Origin: CALFUK01 sp964450495
GTDB lineage: Bacteria; Bacteroidota; Bacteroidia; Chitinophagales; Saprospiraceae
Length of the DNA: 64,000 nt
NCBI GenBank assembly: GCA_964450495.1
Contig: CAYVFU010000011.1
Span: 1 to 64,000 of the forward strand
Direction of reading: 5' to 3'
Position numbers and translations under genes: made by a program. Shown here one piece after another: positions 9,709 through 17,768 of this stretch (its first letter is position 1; each line of letters starts with the position of its first letter). The notes beneath the pieces were generated by a model that worked only from the letters and a program-made list of their open reading frames with translations, was not told where the DNA came from and searched no databases.

Positions 9709-10580
9709 AAACCCTTAAATTTTATTGCAGCCAAAAAAACAATCACAGCATACATGACCCAAACGAATTTACTTTTAACCTTGGATACCAAACTGTTTTC
9801 AACTAGTGCAACCATCTTCTCATACTTCGATCGCTGATCCACTGTCATTAAAGGCAGCTCTTTATTGATCAACTCGATAACTTGGGATTGTTTAGCGTCC
9901 AAGTATGCTCGTTCTGCTTTATCACCATTTGTGTACCTATTTTCATTTATTTCTATTTCCAGCTCGGTAAATTCATGAAATGGAATACTCCGTAATCTTA
10001 CATAATCAAGTGACACTGTCAACAAATCGCCTTTAGCATCAGATAGATACCAACGCTGTCTTTTTTGACTAAGGCTCAAGGCCGAATTTAATTCCTCAGC
10101 TACGATGTCAAAGCGTGCTAATTCGTAGGTCAATCGTTCGCGATCATCTTTATCCACGTAACCCAATAATGGATGTCGAGCATAGATATTGTTTCTATCG
10201 ACAAATTCAGGTACATCAAATTTATATTCAAATTGAACATTGCTTAAACCTGTAACAAGTCCTTTAAATTGAACGAGTTTTTTCTCTTGATTTTTTGACA
10301 CTTGTCTTTGTCTGTAACGGAGACTTAGACTTTGATTGCGCAATGCATTGTTAGTTGATTCAAAGTATTCGTCTACAAATCGTTCTGTACTTGCTCGAGA
10401 ATTGATCCCTGTTTTTTTAATAAACAAACTACCCTCTGCAAATAGCGTATCTAACATTCCCGTAAGGGTCTCCTTATCAACATCCTCAATAAGGTATTTG
10501 CTTTCTTTTTCTAATCGCTGTTGAGCATTAGAAGATATCGCAACTAAGCAACAACAGAGTATGTGCAGAAAAAGCTTCAT
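9705..10580 (-). CDS. Exported CYTH/VTC-like tunnel protein with C-terminal membrane anchor
   Basis: This is a triphosphate-tunnel protein placed outside the cytoplasm. A signal peptide (MKLFLHILCCCLVAISSNAQ, 1-20) is followed at once by EKESK (24-28), the ExExK signature of the CYTH superfamily. Other tunnel-type motifs follow: RYRQR (89-93), QFKG (104-107), QKRQRWYL (172-179), SLDY (190-193) and ELEIE (206-210). SKYEKMV near 251 resembles the end of VTC domains. A hydrophobic helix at 272-288 with a short KFKGL tail would anchor it in the inner membrane. I chose the ATG at 10580 over a GTG at 10592 because it begins a clean signal peptide; it lies four bases after the DUF4956 stop. Whether it makes, binds or degrades polyphosphate is unknown. 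Confidence 0.8.
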   Translation of the reverse strand: MKLFLHILCCCLVAISSNAQQRLEKESKYLIEDVDKETLTGMLDTLFAEGSLFIKKTGINSRASTERFVDEYFESTNNALRNQSLSLRYRQRQVSKNQEKKLVQFKGLVTGLSNVQFEYKFDVPEFVDRNNIYARHPLLGYVDKDDRERLTYELARFDIVAEELNSALSLSQKRQRWYLSDAKGDLLTVSLDYVRLRSIPFHEFTELEIEINENRYTNGDKAERAYLDAKQSQVIELINKELPLMTVDQRSKYEKMVALVENSLVSKVKSKFVWVMYAVIVFLAAIKFKGL

Positions 10581-10584
10581 CGAC

Positions 10585-11262
10585 TTAAGCACTCAGTTGC
10601 CCTTGATCAATCAACGAAAAAGACAACTCTGAATCTTTATCAAGTAAAGCCTTTTTTACGTGACTAATCTGATCCATAGAATCGAATTCTATATCGTAAA
10701 CCAGATGAGTTATGCCATTATCCGTGCTTAATCGCTTTAAATTTAATGCCGGTACTTTATCCAATAAAATAGCATTTATGTCATCTTCAATTAGAGATCG
10801 GCTCGCCAAATGCAAGACCATTTGTTTGTCTGCAGAGATGATTGAATTAGCCTTTGACACATTTGTCAATATCAACAATGCCATGATAAGCACAAAAGCT
10901 AAGATGGTAATACCTGGTTGATTAGCTCCCATACCCAATCCAATGCCAATCACTAAAAACAAATACACCAATTCTTCTGGTTCTTTAATGGCTGCTCTAA
11001 AGCGCACAATAGATAAGGCGCCTACAAGCCCAAGAGACAAAGCTATACTGGACTTAACAATGTAAATAATCAACATTGTCGTCAAAGCCAGTAACATAAA
11101 ATTGCCAGAAAATCTAGATCGATTGCCTACGACCCTTCCAAAACGAATGTAGTACTTGGAAAGAAGCCAACTCAGTAAAGCTGCAAGAAGAGCATTGATG
11201 ACAAATTGTCCGTGATCCAAAACATCAATCCTGTAATCTCTCAATATGTCTGAAAAATCCAT
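10585..11262 (-). CDS. DUF4956 integral membrane protein
   Basis: The 225-residue protein has about four membrane helices in its first 145 residues (starting near 21, 54, 98 and 118) and a soluble C-terminal domain of about 80 residues. The text ALSIVRFRAAIKEPEELVYL at the helix boundary is the strongest DUF4956 signature. The biochemical role of DUF4956 is not established; in many bacteria it sits beside VTC and CotH-like genes, as here. It is the first gene of the four-gene operon. On the minus strand a TAGATTTG sequence, matching the Bacteroidota -7 element, lies only six bases before the ATG; if used, the mRNA would be almost leaderless. Confidence 0.85.
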   Translation of the reverse strand: MDFSDILRDYRIDVLDHGQFVINALLAALLSWLLSKYYIRFGRVVGNRSRFSGNFMLLALTTMLIIYIVKSSIALSLGLVGALSIVRFRAAIKEPEELVYLFLVIGIGLGMGANQPGITILAFVLIMALLILTNVSKANSIISADKQMVLHLASRSLIEDDINAILLDKVPALNLKRLSTDNGITHLVYDIEFDSMDQISHVKKALLDKDSELSFSLIDQGQLSA

Positions 11263-11409
11263 GTTGTCAAATCTAAGAATAATTCGAGTATGATTGAGAA
11301 ATGCACCGTCGTAAGTTTTTTAACTATTGAGAAAGGATCTTTTAAAATGGAAGGTCCTAAGTACATCGAACTGCTTGTTCGCAAAAAACTATTACATTCT
11401 TCTTAAAAC

Positions 11410-11958
11410 CTAACTTTTTAAAAGCTGTTGAACTTTAGTCACGTTTTCATAATTTTTACCATAGTCTAATCTTAAATTTTTAGTCCTTGGCATACTCGTG
11501 ATTTCGTACTCAAAGTCCGTATCTGAAACAGCCTTTGAATTCACATTAATTCTTTCTCCCCATGTCCACCAGCTTAGGCCCATTTTTAAGTCCTTTTCTT
11601 CTCCATTGAGCGTAAACTTTATATTCTTGAAATCAGTGTTTTCCATCACACTATTGAGTAAAGATTCTGGGGATTTACTGGATGTCATTGTTCTGTGTTG
11701 AATACTCTGCAAATTCTCACTACTGATGTCTACAACACCAAGTTTCTTGAATTTCCTCTTAACTCTACCTACTAAAAACAAAGACATAAATAGACCAAAA
11801 AAAATGGTCAGAAACAACAATTTCCAAATGGAAAATCCTTCGCCTGATAATAAATCAAACATGATCATTATAAGTCCATACGGCACACCCGTTTCCAGAA
11901 AAGTTGTGAGGTATAATTTCCGAATTGGAGTCATTATAAAAATGTATTTATTCATCAA
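11410..11958 (-). CDS. Small membrane protein of unknown function
   Basis: I do not recognise this 182-residue protein. It has two hydrophobic helices near the N-terminus (about 25-40 and 45-63), then a basic VGRVKRKFKK segment that should stay in the cytoplasm, then a soluble domain of about 110 residues rich in charged residues. The soluble part contains GLSWWTWGERINV and may be a small beta-rich sensing or PH-like domain, but this is only an impression. The next gene upstream in the same direction is the arrestin-like protein, 31 bases away, so the two probably share a transcript. The start could also be the Met at residue 2 or 9. Confidence 0.6.
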   Translation of the reverse strand: MMNKYIFIMTPIRKLYLTTFLETGVPYGLIMIMFDLLSGEGFSIWKLLFLTIFFGLFMSLFLVGRVKRKFKKLGVVDISSENLQSIQHRTMTSSKSPESLLNSVMENTDFKNIKFTLNGEEKDLKMGLSWWTWGERINVNSKAVSDTDFEYEITSMPRTKNLRLDYGKNYENVTKVQQLLKS

Positions 11959-11989
11959 ATTTTAAACGATAGTGTCTACTTGCCAATAT

Positions 11990-12454
11990 TTATTTAAACT
12001 CAACTTCTTGAACTACAGTAGGATTTAACTTGGTGCCTGCGACTTCAACAGAAGCTTCCACTCGAAAACTGGAATCTACCTTCTTGAGATATTTGGCTAA
12101 TTTGACCAAACCTTTGGAAAGTATATTTGAATCTCCAATCTCGTCCATCTCAGACTTCAGTAGGGAAAAGTCGAATTCAAAATCTACTAGTTGCTGTTCG
12201 TCTTTCTTAATGATAATGGGGCCAGATATGTAATGCTCTCCTAGAGTGTACTCATCGATCAAGCGATTGTCTTTACGCCCACGTGCATATTTTTCAATCA
12301 GCTTAAGAGAAATACCATTCACCTTCTGCTCGGACAGTGATTCTAGCTGGACTTTCCCTTTAATGACTTTTGATTGTTTTAGTACAACGACAGGCAGTAG
12401 AAGTTTTGCTTTTACACCTTCGATCCCAAGTATATTTTTTAGTTTACCTAACAT
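11990..12454 (-). CDS. Arrestin-like (Spo0M-like) protein
   Basis: The 154-residue soluble protein has alternating beta-strands like the N-terminal arrestin fold of Spo0M/SpoOM family proteins: VVVLKQSKVIKGKVQLES matches the strand in which such proteins place a K/G-rich turn, and NGISLKLIEKYARG is the next strand. Spo0M proteins are about 250 residues, so only the first arrestin lobe is present here. Family members are linked to membrane and developmental control in Bacillus, but the function in Bacteroidota is unknown. It is followed by the small membrane protein gene and preceded by a 205-base gap holding mini-palindromes. Confidence 0.55.
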   Translation of the reverse strand: MLGKLKNILGIEGVKAKLLLPVVVLKQSKVIKGKVQLESLSEQKVNGISLKLIEKYARGRKDNRLIDEYTLGEHYISGPIIIKKDEQQLVDFEFDFSLLKSEMDEIGDSNILSKGLVKLAKYLKKVDSSFRVEASVEVAGTKLNPTVVQEVEFK

Positions 12455-12575
12455 AGTATGTATAGAACATCAAAATAGGGAAAAGAAGTTTAATAATGTT
12501 AGTCGAAATCGACTAACAAGTGATGAAAATCTGCGAACAGTGAGGAAATTCTACGAATAAGTATAGGGATTGGTG

Positions 12576-12650
12576 ATGAATCTGCCTGTCTGCAGATGTA
12601 GTGAATTATGCCTGCGGCAATAAAGTGGGATTCTCTATGCAAGCTTGCAA
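12576..12650. repeat. Cluster of mini-palindromes (first copy)
   Basis: Three short stem-loops sit in a row: ATCTGC/GCAGAT (12580-12597), TGCC/GGCA flanked by TTA/TAA (12606-12623), and the perfect 12-base palindrome TGCAAGCTTGCA (12638-12649). The first unit with its flanks (ATGAATCTGCCTGT...) matches a unit at 14048-14070, so the two clusters belong to one repeat family. They separate the arrestin-like gene from the Fe-S gene block. Confidence 0.55.
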
Positions 12651-12659
12651 ATAATGAAT

Positions 12660-13145
12660 TTACACAAATCGCTTGTGCCAACTATCCTGCAATGGCTTCA
12701 GCCACTCATTGAGAAATTCTTCTTTTGTCTTGACAAGGTGATCAAAGACTAAGGTTTTATCATTAATAGTACCATTCGCATAAGCTGCTTTAAACTCAGC
12801 AGCATTTAAGGTGTGGACATTTTCTTCGGCATCCATATAACTGAATAGCATTCTATTAAAGAAATCAGCGTTAAAGTGTTTGCCGAGCTCTTGGACAAAA
12901 TGAACAGAACTGTCTATAGAACAACCACTGGCGTGAGCCATCGTCTCATCAACAAATAAGGTCAAAAACTGGTTGTGGAATAAATTGCCATAAGATTTCA
13001 ATGCTTGATTGTGCGCTGTCCAATCCCCTAAAAATTTATATAAATACCCTTGCATTTCGGTGCGCTGGTCATCCGTAAAAACACCATCTGCAGGATATAT
13101 CCAAACACGGGCTTTATTGTCTAATGCGATAAGATCTGCAACCAT
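12660..13145 (-). CDS. Conserved Bacteroidota protein (often mislabelled ABC transporter ATPase)
   Basis: This 161-residue protein has no Walker motifs, although database relatives in Bacteroidota are commonly named ABC transporter ATPase. Conserved features are RVWIYPADGVFTD near the start, FLGDWTAHNQALKSYG (54-69), the ATGCSIDSSVHF-like block (here ASGCSIDSSVHFVQELG) and a C-terminal DSWHKRF. The conserved Cys, Ser and Asp of GCSIDSS could form an active or binding site. It overlaps the Fe-S protein gene by one base (TAATG), so it is probably co-translated with the electron-transfer pair. No function is known. Confidence 0.75.
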   Translation of the reverse strand: MVADLIALDNKARVWIYPADGVFTDDQRTEMQGYLYKFLGDWTAHNQALKSYGNLFHNQFLTLFVDETMAHASGCSIDSSVHFVQELGKHFNADFFNRMLFSYMDAEENVHTLNAAEFKAAYANGTINDKTLVFDHLVKTKEEFLNEWLKPLQDSWHKRFV

Positions 13146-13930
13146 TACCAGTTGTTTGATTTGACAATCATTTCAGAAATATCATAAACCATGACATCTT
13201 CTTGCTTCTCTTTGGCTTTGACACCATCTGACATCATGGTTAAGCAGAAAGGACAATTGACTGCAATAGATGTCGCACCAGTTTCTAAGGCTTCTTCTAT
13301 TCTTTCGATGTTGATACGCTTATCGCCTGGTTCGTCTTCTTTAAACATCTGGGCACCGCCAGCGCCACAGCACAAGCCTTTTTCTTTGGCTCTAGGCATT
13401 TCGACCAGACTGCTTTCTAGACCAGCTAGCACAGCTCTGGGAGCTTCATAAACGCCATTCACTCTACCGAGATAGCAGGAATCGTGATAAGTGATTTTCT
13501 GCCCGGCAAATTCGCCTCCTTCTATTTTAAGCTTGCCTTCATCAATTAGCTGCTGTATCAATTCGGTGTGGTGTATCACATCGTAAGTACCACCTAATGC
13601 AGGATATTCATTCTTGAGTGTATTCAAACAATGAGGGCATGTTGTGACAATCTTTTTGACATTGTACATGTTTAAGATCTCGATGTTTTGCAAAGCGCTC
13701 ATCTGGAAGACAAACTCATTCCCTGCTCGTCTGGCTGGATCACCAGTACAGTTTTCTTCATTGCCGAGAATCGCAAATTTTATGTCTGCATGATGAAGTA
13801 TTTTGGAAAATGCAATTGTCACCTTCTGAGCTCGGGCGTCAAAACTACCAGCACATCCTACCCAAAATAAAATTTCAGGCTCTTCGCTTTGAGCGGCCAT
13901 TTCGGCCATTGTGAAAATTTTAAAACCCAT
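13145..13930 (-). CDS. CCG-domain Fe-S protein (heterodisulfide reductase subunit B-like)
   Basis: The 261-residue cytoplasmic protein has two cysteine-rich CCG domains, the kind that bind unusual [4Fe-4S] clusters in HdrB, GlpC, LutA and succinate dehydrogenase E. The first includes VGCAGSFD, NCTGDPARR and CPHCLNTLKNEYP; the second includes YHDSCYLGR, LCCGAGGAQ and NCPFCLTMM. Relatives pass electrons between a membrane quinone partner and soluble carriers. The partner is very likely the membrane Fe-S protein encoded just upstream, separated here by a 248-base block of palindromic repeats. The Met before GFKIFTMAEMAAQ is taken as the start. Confidence 0.85.
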   Translation of the reverse strand: MGFKIFTMAEMAAQSEEPEILFWVGCAGSFDARAQKVTIAFSKILHHADIKFAILGNEENCTGDPARRAGNEFVFQMSALQNIEILNMYNVKKIVTTCPHCLNTLKNEYPALGGTYDVIHHTELIQQLIDEGKLKIEGGEFAGQKITYHDSCYLGRVNGVYEAPRAVLAGLESSLVEMPRAKEKGLCCGAGGAQMFKEDEPGDKRINIERIEEALETGATSIAVNCPFCLTMMSDGVKAKEKQEDVMVYDISEMIVKSNNW

Positions 13931-13942
13931 GGTTTATTAGTG

Positions 13943-14155
13943 TTGAATCCGCTTACTGCGGAAGTGTTATATCCGCTTCTTGCGGAAGTTTTATATCCGC
14001 TTCTTGCAGAAGTGTTGAGTTATGAAATTGCCGGTTGGCAAAAGTTATGAATCCGCCTGTTGGCGGAAGTGTGGTCTGCCATTCGGCAGACTTATCCAGC
14101 CTGCAAATCACAGGGCTTTTTGTAAACATGTTTATCCCGCCTGCTCGTTGCAGGA
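13943..14155. repeat. Tandem array of mini-palindromes (second copy)
   Basis: About eight short stem-loops are packed in 210 bases. The first three repeat every 24 bases (stems at 13948-13962, 13972-13986 and 13996-14010): TCCGC, five bases, GCGGA, then AAGTGTTATA-like spacer; the third has a mutated arm (GCAGA). Then follow TTGCC/GGCAA (14028-14041), TCCGCC/GGCGGA (14052-14067), GTCTGCC/GGCAGAC (14074-14091), CCTG/CAGG (14101-14114) and CCTGC/GCAGG (about 14140-14154). There is no credible coding frame across it. It lies inside what is otherwise one operon. Confidence 0.75.
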
Positions 14156-14178
14156 CTGTTTGCATTGTTGATTTCAGC

Positions 14179-15555
14179 TTATTCATTTGCTGCGAATTCT
14201 TTGGCCCATTTGTCTCTGTCATCTGGGATTTGCCAAACGGCGCCTCCATTTTCTATACTTGTAAACATTGGCACCCATTCAGAAGGGCCTGCAGATTCTG
14301 TCAATATTTCATATCGTCTTAATGCAAGTATTGGATTAAGTGGATTAATCATCACTGGACATGCTTCTACGCAAGCGTTACAAGTCGTGCAAGCATGCAA
14401 TTCTTCTCTAGTGATGTAATCAAATAAATTCTTACCGTCGTCATAAGTCTGTGCCGATACTGCCACACCAGCTGTCTTGTCTGCTTCGGAAACGTATTTG
14501 GATAAACCAGAATCGATATTTCTACCAACCTCTTCAGCACGATCCCGGATATCCATCAATACTTTTCTTGGAGATAATTTTTTACCTGTGATATTGGCCG
14601 GACAAACTGAAGTACACCTTCCGCACTCCGTACAAGTGTACGCATCTAACAATGTCTTCCAAGGGAGATCAAAGACGTCTTTGGCACCAAATTCTGGTAA
14701 CTCAGCATCCATAGCGGGCATTTCGCTTTCTGGAATTAAACCCATCATTGATTTGACCTCAGTCATAACCGCGGGCATATTGTCCATTTCTCCTCTACTT
14801 TGCTGTGGTGCGAAGTACACATTAGGAAAGGCGAAGAAAATATGTAGGTGTTTTGATCGTGGAATGTAATACAAAAAGCCAAGGACAACTAAAAAGTGTA
14901 GCCACCATCCTGCTCGTTCTAATACGACCAATACGCCTTCGTTGAATCCGCCTAAAAATAATGGCCCCATAATGCTGCTTACAGGCAGAAAACCAGTACT
15001 CGGGTAATGTACAGGATCTAGCTTTTGCAACATAATATCTGCTCCATTCATAGTAAAAATACCAATCAGCAATAGTATTTCTAAACCCAAAATAATGTTG
15101 GCGTCCATTGTGGGCCAACCTTTCATTTCTGGATTATGTAGTCTTGGTACTTTAATCAAATTCCTACGGATAATGAACACAACCGTCCCGATAAAAGCAA
15201 GTATAGACAACAGTTCTATAGTCCCAATAATCGCAGTATACAACCAACCCAGATAAGGGGCAAAGAAGCGATGTACGCCAAACAGTCCGTCGACCAATAT
15301 CTCTATCAGTTCTATCTGAGTAAACAAAAAAGCGACATAGATGAAGCCATGCATGACTGCAGGCACGATCCGTTTGAACATCTTCTTCTGTCCAAAGGCA
15401 ACCAAAATGACATTTGCCCACCTCGTAGCTACATTACCTGAGGTGTCATAGTCCTTCCCGAGTTTGATGTTTCGGATAATAAATGAAAACTGCTTTACAG
15501 CAAAGTAAATGCTGATAACCAGTAAGAAAATGAAAGCTATTTGTGAAAAGCTCAT
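14179..15555 (-). CDS. Membrane Fe-S protein with NarI-like helices and two [4Fe-4S] sites
   Basis: The 458-residue protein starts with a membrane helix, followed by more helices through about residue 250, resembling the b-type cytochrome part of HdrE/NarI proteins. The C-terminal part carries a ferredoxin-like dicluster: CTECGRCTSVCPANI and CTTCNACVEACPVMI. Such proteins link the quinone pool to a CCG-domain partner, which is encoded directly downstream. The natural electron donor (for example ETF, lactate or a thiol) cannot be read from the sequence. The start Met is followed by SFSQIAFIFLLVISIYF, a good first helix. The gene begins from a short region divergent to a phosphoribosyltransferase. 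Confidence 0.87.
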   Translation of the reverse strand: MSFSQIAFIFLLVISIYFAVKQFSFIIRNIKLGKDYDTSGNVATRWANVILVAFGQKKMFKRIVPAVMHGFIYVAFLFTQIELIEILVDGLFGVHRFFAPYLGWLYTAIIGTIELLSILAFIGTVVFIIRRNLIKVPRLHNPEMKGWPTMDANIILGLEILLLIGIFTMNGADIMLQKLDPVHYPSTGFLPVSSIMGPLFLGGFNEGVLVVLERAGWWLHFLVVLGFLYYIPRSKHLHIFFAFPNVYFAPQQSRGEMDNMPAVMTEVKSMMGLIPESEMPAMDAELPEFGAKDVFDLPWKTLLDAYTCTECGRCTSVCPANITGKKLSPRKVLMDIRDRAEEVGRNIDSGLSKYVSEADKTAGVAVSAQTYDDGKNLFDYITREELHACTTCNACVEACPVMINPLNPILALRRYEILTESAGPSEWVPMFTSIENGGAVWQIPDDRDKWAKEFAANE

Positions 15556-15633
15556 AAAGGCTTATAAATTTGTTCAATATTAGATATAATCTGATGTAAT
15601 TTCACGTTAGGTCAAATTTTTCCTTGTACGAAT

Positions 15634-16128
15634 ATGAAAATACTTGATTCCAAACAAATTCAGCAAAAAATTACGCGTATAGCGATAGAGATTCTGGAAA
15701 ATAATTTTGACGAATCCGAAATCATTCTGGCTGGTATTAACAATAACGGTATGGGCTTTGCCAAAAAACTTCACAAAGCGCTTACTGCCAAATCAGACAT
15801 TAGCTTTATATTTTGTCAAATTCGTCTCAATCCTGCTGATCCTCTATCCGCCCCTATAACGCTAAGCCTCTCAGATGAGGAACTGCATAATAAAGTTATC
15901 ATCATCGTAGACGATGTTGCCAATACTGGACGAACCATTTTCTATGCATTCAAACCCTTTTTAACGATTTTGCCTAAGAAGGTGGAATTAGCGGTATTGG
16001 TTAACCGCAAGCATAAGTCCTTTCCTGTGAGACCAGATTATGTAGGCTTGTCATTAGCAACAACGGCAAAGGAGAATATAGATGTGCAAATAATGAATCA
16101 GAGGACGATGGAGGTAAATTTGGATTGA
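15634..16128 (+). CDS. Phosphoribosyltransferase-family protein (PyrR-like)
   Basis: The 164-residue protein has the type I phosphoribosyltransferase fold. The PRPP-binding signature is VIIIVDDVANTGRTI (about residues 88-102), with the two acidic residues followed by Thr-Gly-Arg-Thr. A flexible region and C-terminal hood (VRPDYVGLSLATT) resemble PyrR, which doubles as uracil phosphoribosyltransferase and pyrimidine regulator in some bacteria. No pyrimidine genes or attenuator are nearby, so regulation is not supported; hypoxanthine-type activity is another option. It is a single gene, divergent from the Fe-S operon. Confidence 0.8.
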   Translation: MKILDSKQIQQKITRIAIEILENNFDESEIILAGINNNGMGFAKKLHKALTAKSDISFIFCQIRLNPADPLSAPITLSLSDEELHNKVIIIVDDVANTGRTIFYAFKPFLTILPKKVELAVLVNRKHKSFPVRPDYVGLSLATTAKENIDVQIMNQRTMEVNLD

Positions 16129-16189
16129 ATACACAATAGATTAAAAGATTCGGAAGGTCAACTTTTACAAAATGACATTCTTCAATATT

Positions 16190-17638
16190 TCAATTCTGTA
16201 TAATCGTCGGCTTTGTCGTTGCTTGCTTTAACACATCTTCAATTGACTTGGGTCTTGCTTTAGGCAACACTTCCAGAGGTGCTGGCCCCTGAAAAGGAGT
16301 TTTCAATGGCATAATCCAAGGTGTTGTCCCCCAACTAAACGATTCTTTCGACAGATCAACTTCTGGGTCAATCAGCAATTGACGTTCTCTTCCATTTAGA
16401 CTTGCCATAAAGGTAGAACTCATTGTGAAATCTTTATATGTTCCTTGAGATTCAAATACACCCCTGAGATAATGATTGAATTGGCGGATCATATCTGGTC
16501 GACGTAGCATCATATTGTTTTGGCTTTTTGTCAAGTAGTCAGTAAACTTGATTGAACCAACAATTCGTTTAGTTTAAGCATCTAAGATATCTATACTACC
16601 ACTTGTGGTCTTATCTCGTAACATCATACGCCAATTAAAAAAGTGGCCTTCTTCAGTCCAGCTCGGGTCACCAGTATATAAAAATTGTCTAAATGGTAAC
16701 AGTAGTTGGATTGCCACATAGCTAATCAACAGTGATTGCGTAAGACTTGATAGTTTAAATGAATTTGTTCTAACTTTCTTTGGCAATTTGAAACCAGAAA
16801 AATACTTCTCTCCGATTGCTCTAAACTTTTCTGGAGAAAAAAATAAAAAGGTAAGAAAAAACATCACGTATGGAAAAATGCCGATAGCGAACAATTTAGA
16901 ATTCATAAAATGAAACAAGAAAGTAAATGCAATCGCAAACCACCTCGTTTTTTTAAACAATAAAAAAGGGACAACAAATAAATCCAAGGCCAACCCTCCA
17001 TAAGAAAAAAAGTAAGCCAACCATTTTTCATCTACATATGGACCAATAACTGCATAAGAACTTTTTTTACTTAACCATACACCCATTGGTTGTCCTCTGA
17101 GCCAGTCCATATTCAATTTAGCAATGCCGCCATAAAAGAATACCACTGCTAATTGAAATCGCAATAACCACACTGTCCATCCAGGTACAAAACTCCCTTT
17201 CTTTTGACGACCCTGCCTGACATCTAAAGACCATAATTTATTTACCGGAAGGAAACACATTAAAAAACTCAATAAAACAAACAAATAAAAGTGATTCATA
17301 TAGGTGTCTTATCAATGAAAAAGAAATAAGAGAAAATGACACAAAATAGAATACTGGTCTGCCTAAAGTAAAAGCCTAAAATTATGCAGACAAGTAATAG
17401 ACCCATCAAGGCATAGAGTCCGGTCGTGATAGCAGGGCTAAAATCAGGAAGCCAAGAAAATAATTCGTATCGAAAATGCATTTCTGGATCAACCCAAAAA
17501 TTATGAAATGCCCCTTTAAACCAATAACGGATACCTTCAAGCAGCAGCAAACCTGCAAAAGCTACTCTGAAATATACTAATGCAGCAGTAGAAATAGGTT
17601 TTGTTAATTCTCCTTTGATTTTGGTAAGTAAAACTCAT
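16190..17638 (-). pseudogene. HTTM-domain (vitamin K-dependent gamma-carboxylase-like) pseudogene
   Basis: Three adjacent open frames together spell one HTTM-domain membrane protein of about 480 residues, related to vitamin K-dependent gamma-carboxylase. They are broken by three lesions. First, the N-terminus MSFTYQNQRRIN joins ...KPISTAALVYFRVAF only if one A is removed from a run of four at about 17599-17602. Second, FFIDKT...MNHFYLF is interrupted by a one-base loss near 17296-17299 that creates an ATGA overlap. Third, an in-frame TAA at 16574-16576 splits SGSIDILDA from TKRIVGSIKF. Segments matching the family include RYWFKGAFHNFW, VVFFYGGIAKLNMDWL and FFNWRMMLRDKT. Three independent breaks point to a true pseudogene, though read errors could mimic some of them. 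Confidence 0.8.
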
Positions 17639-17768
17639 TTGCAACTTCTATAAATCCAATCAATAATGGCTTGATTAAGATTGAAGATACGACTTTGACA
17701 GACATTGCTTAAATCACAATGTGCTAATAGCAATAGCTTAAAAATATCAAGCTTTTGACCTTTGCAAA

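Noticed and set aside
11343..11406. A short rightward frame of 19 residues (MEGPKYIELLVRKK...) that resembles the start of anti-sigma (FecR-like) proteins.
   Set aside because: It stops after 19 codons and has no supporting context; it may be a remnant, but chance cannot be excluded.
12660..13145. The common label ABC transporter ATPase for this protein.
   Set aside because: No Walker A, Walker B or ABC signature is present, so the label is not supported.
13953..14249. Leftward and rightward frames of 95-98 residues across the palindrome array.
   Set aside because: They consist of translated repeats (KLPQEADITLPQ-like) and overlap the real Fe-S gene; no coding evidence.
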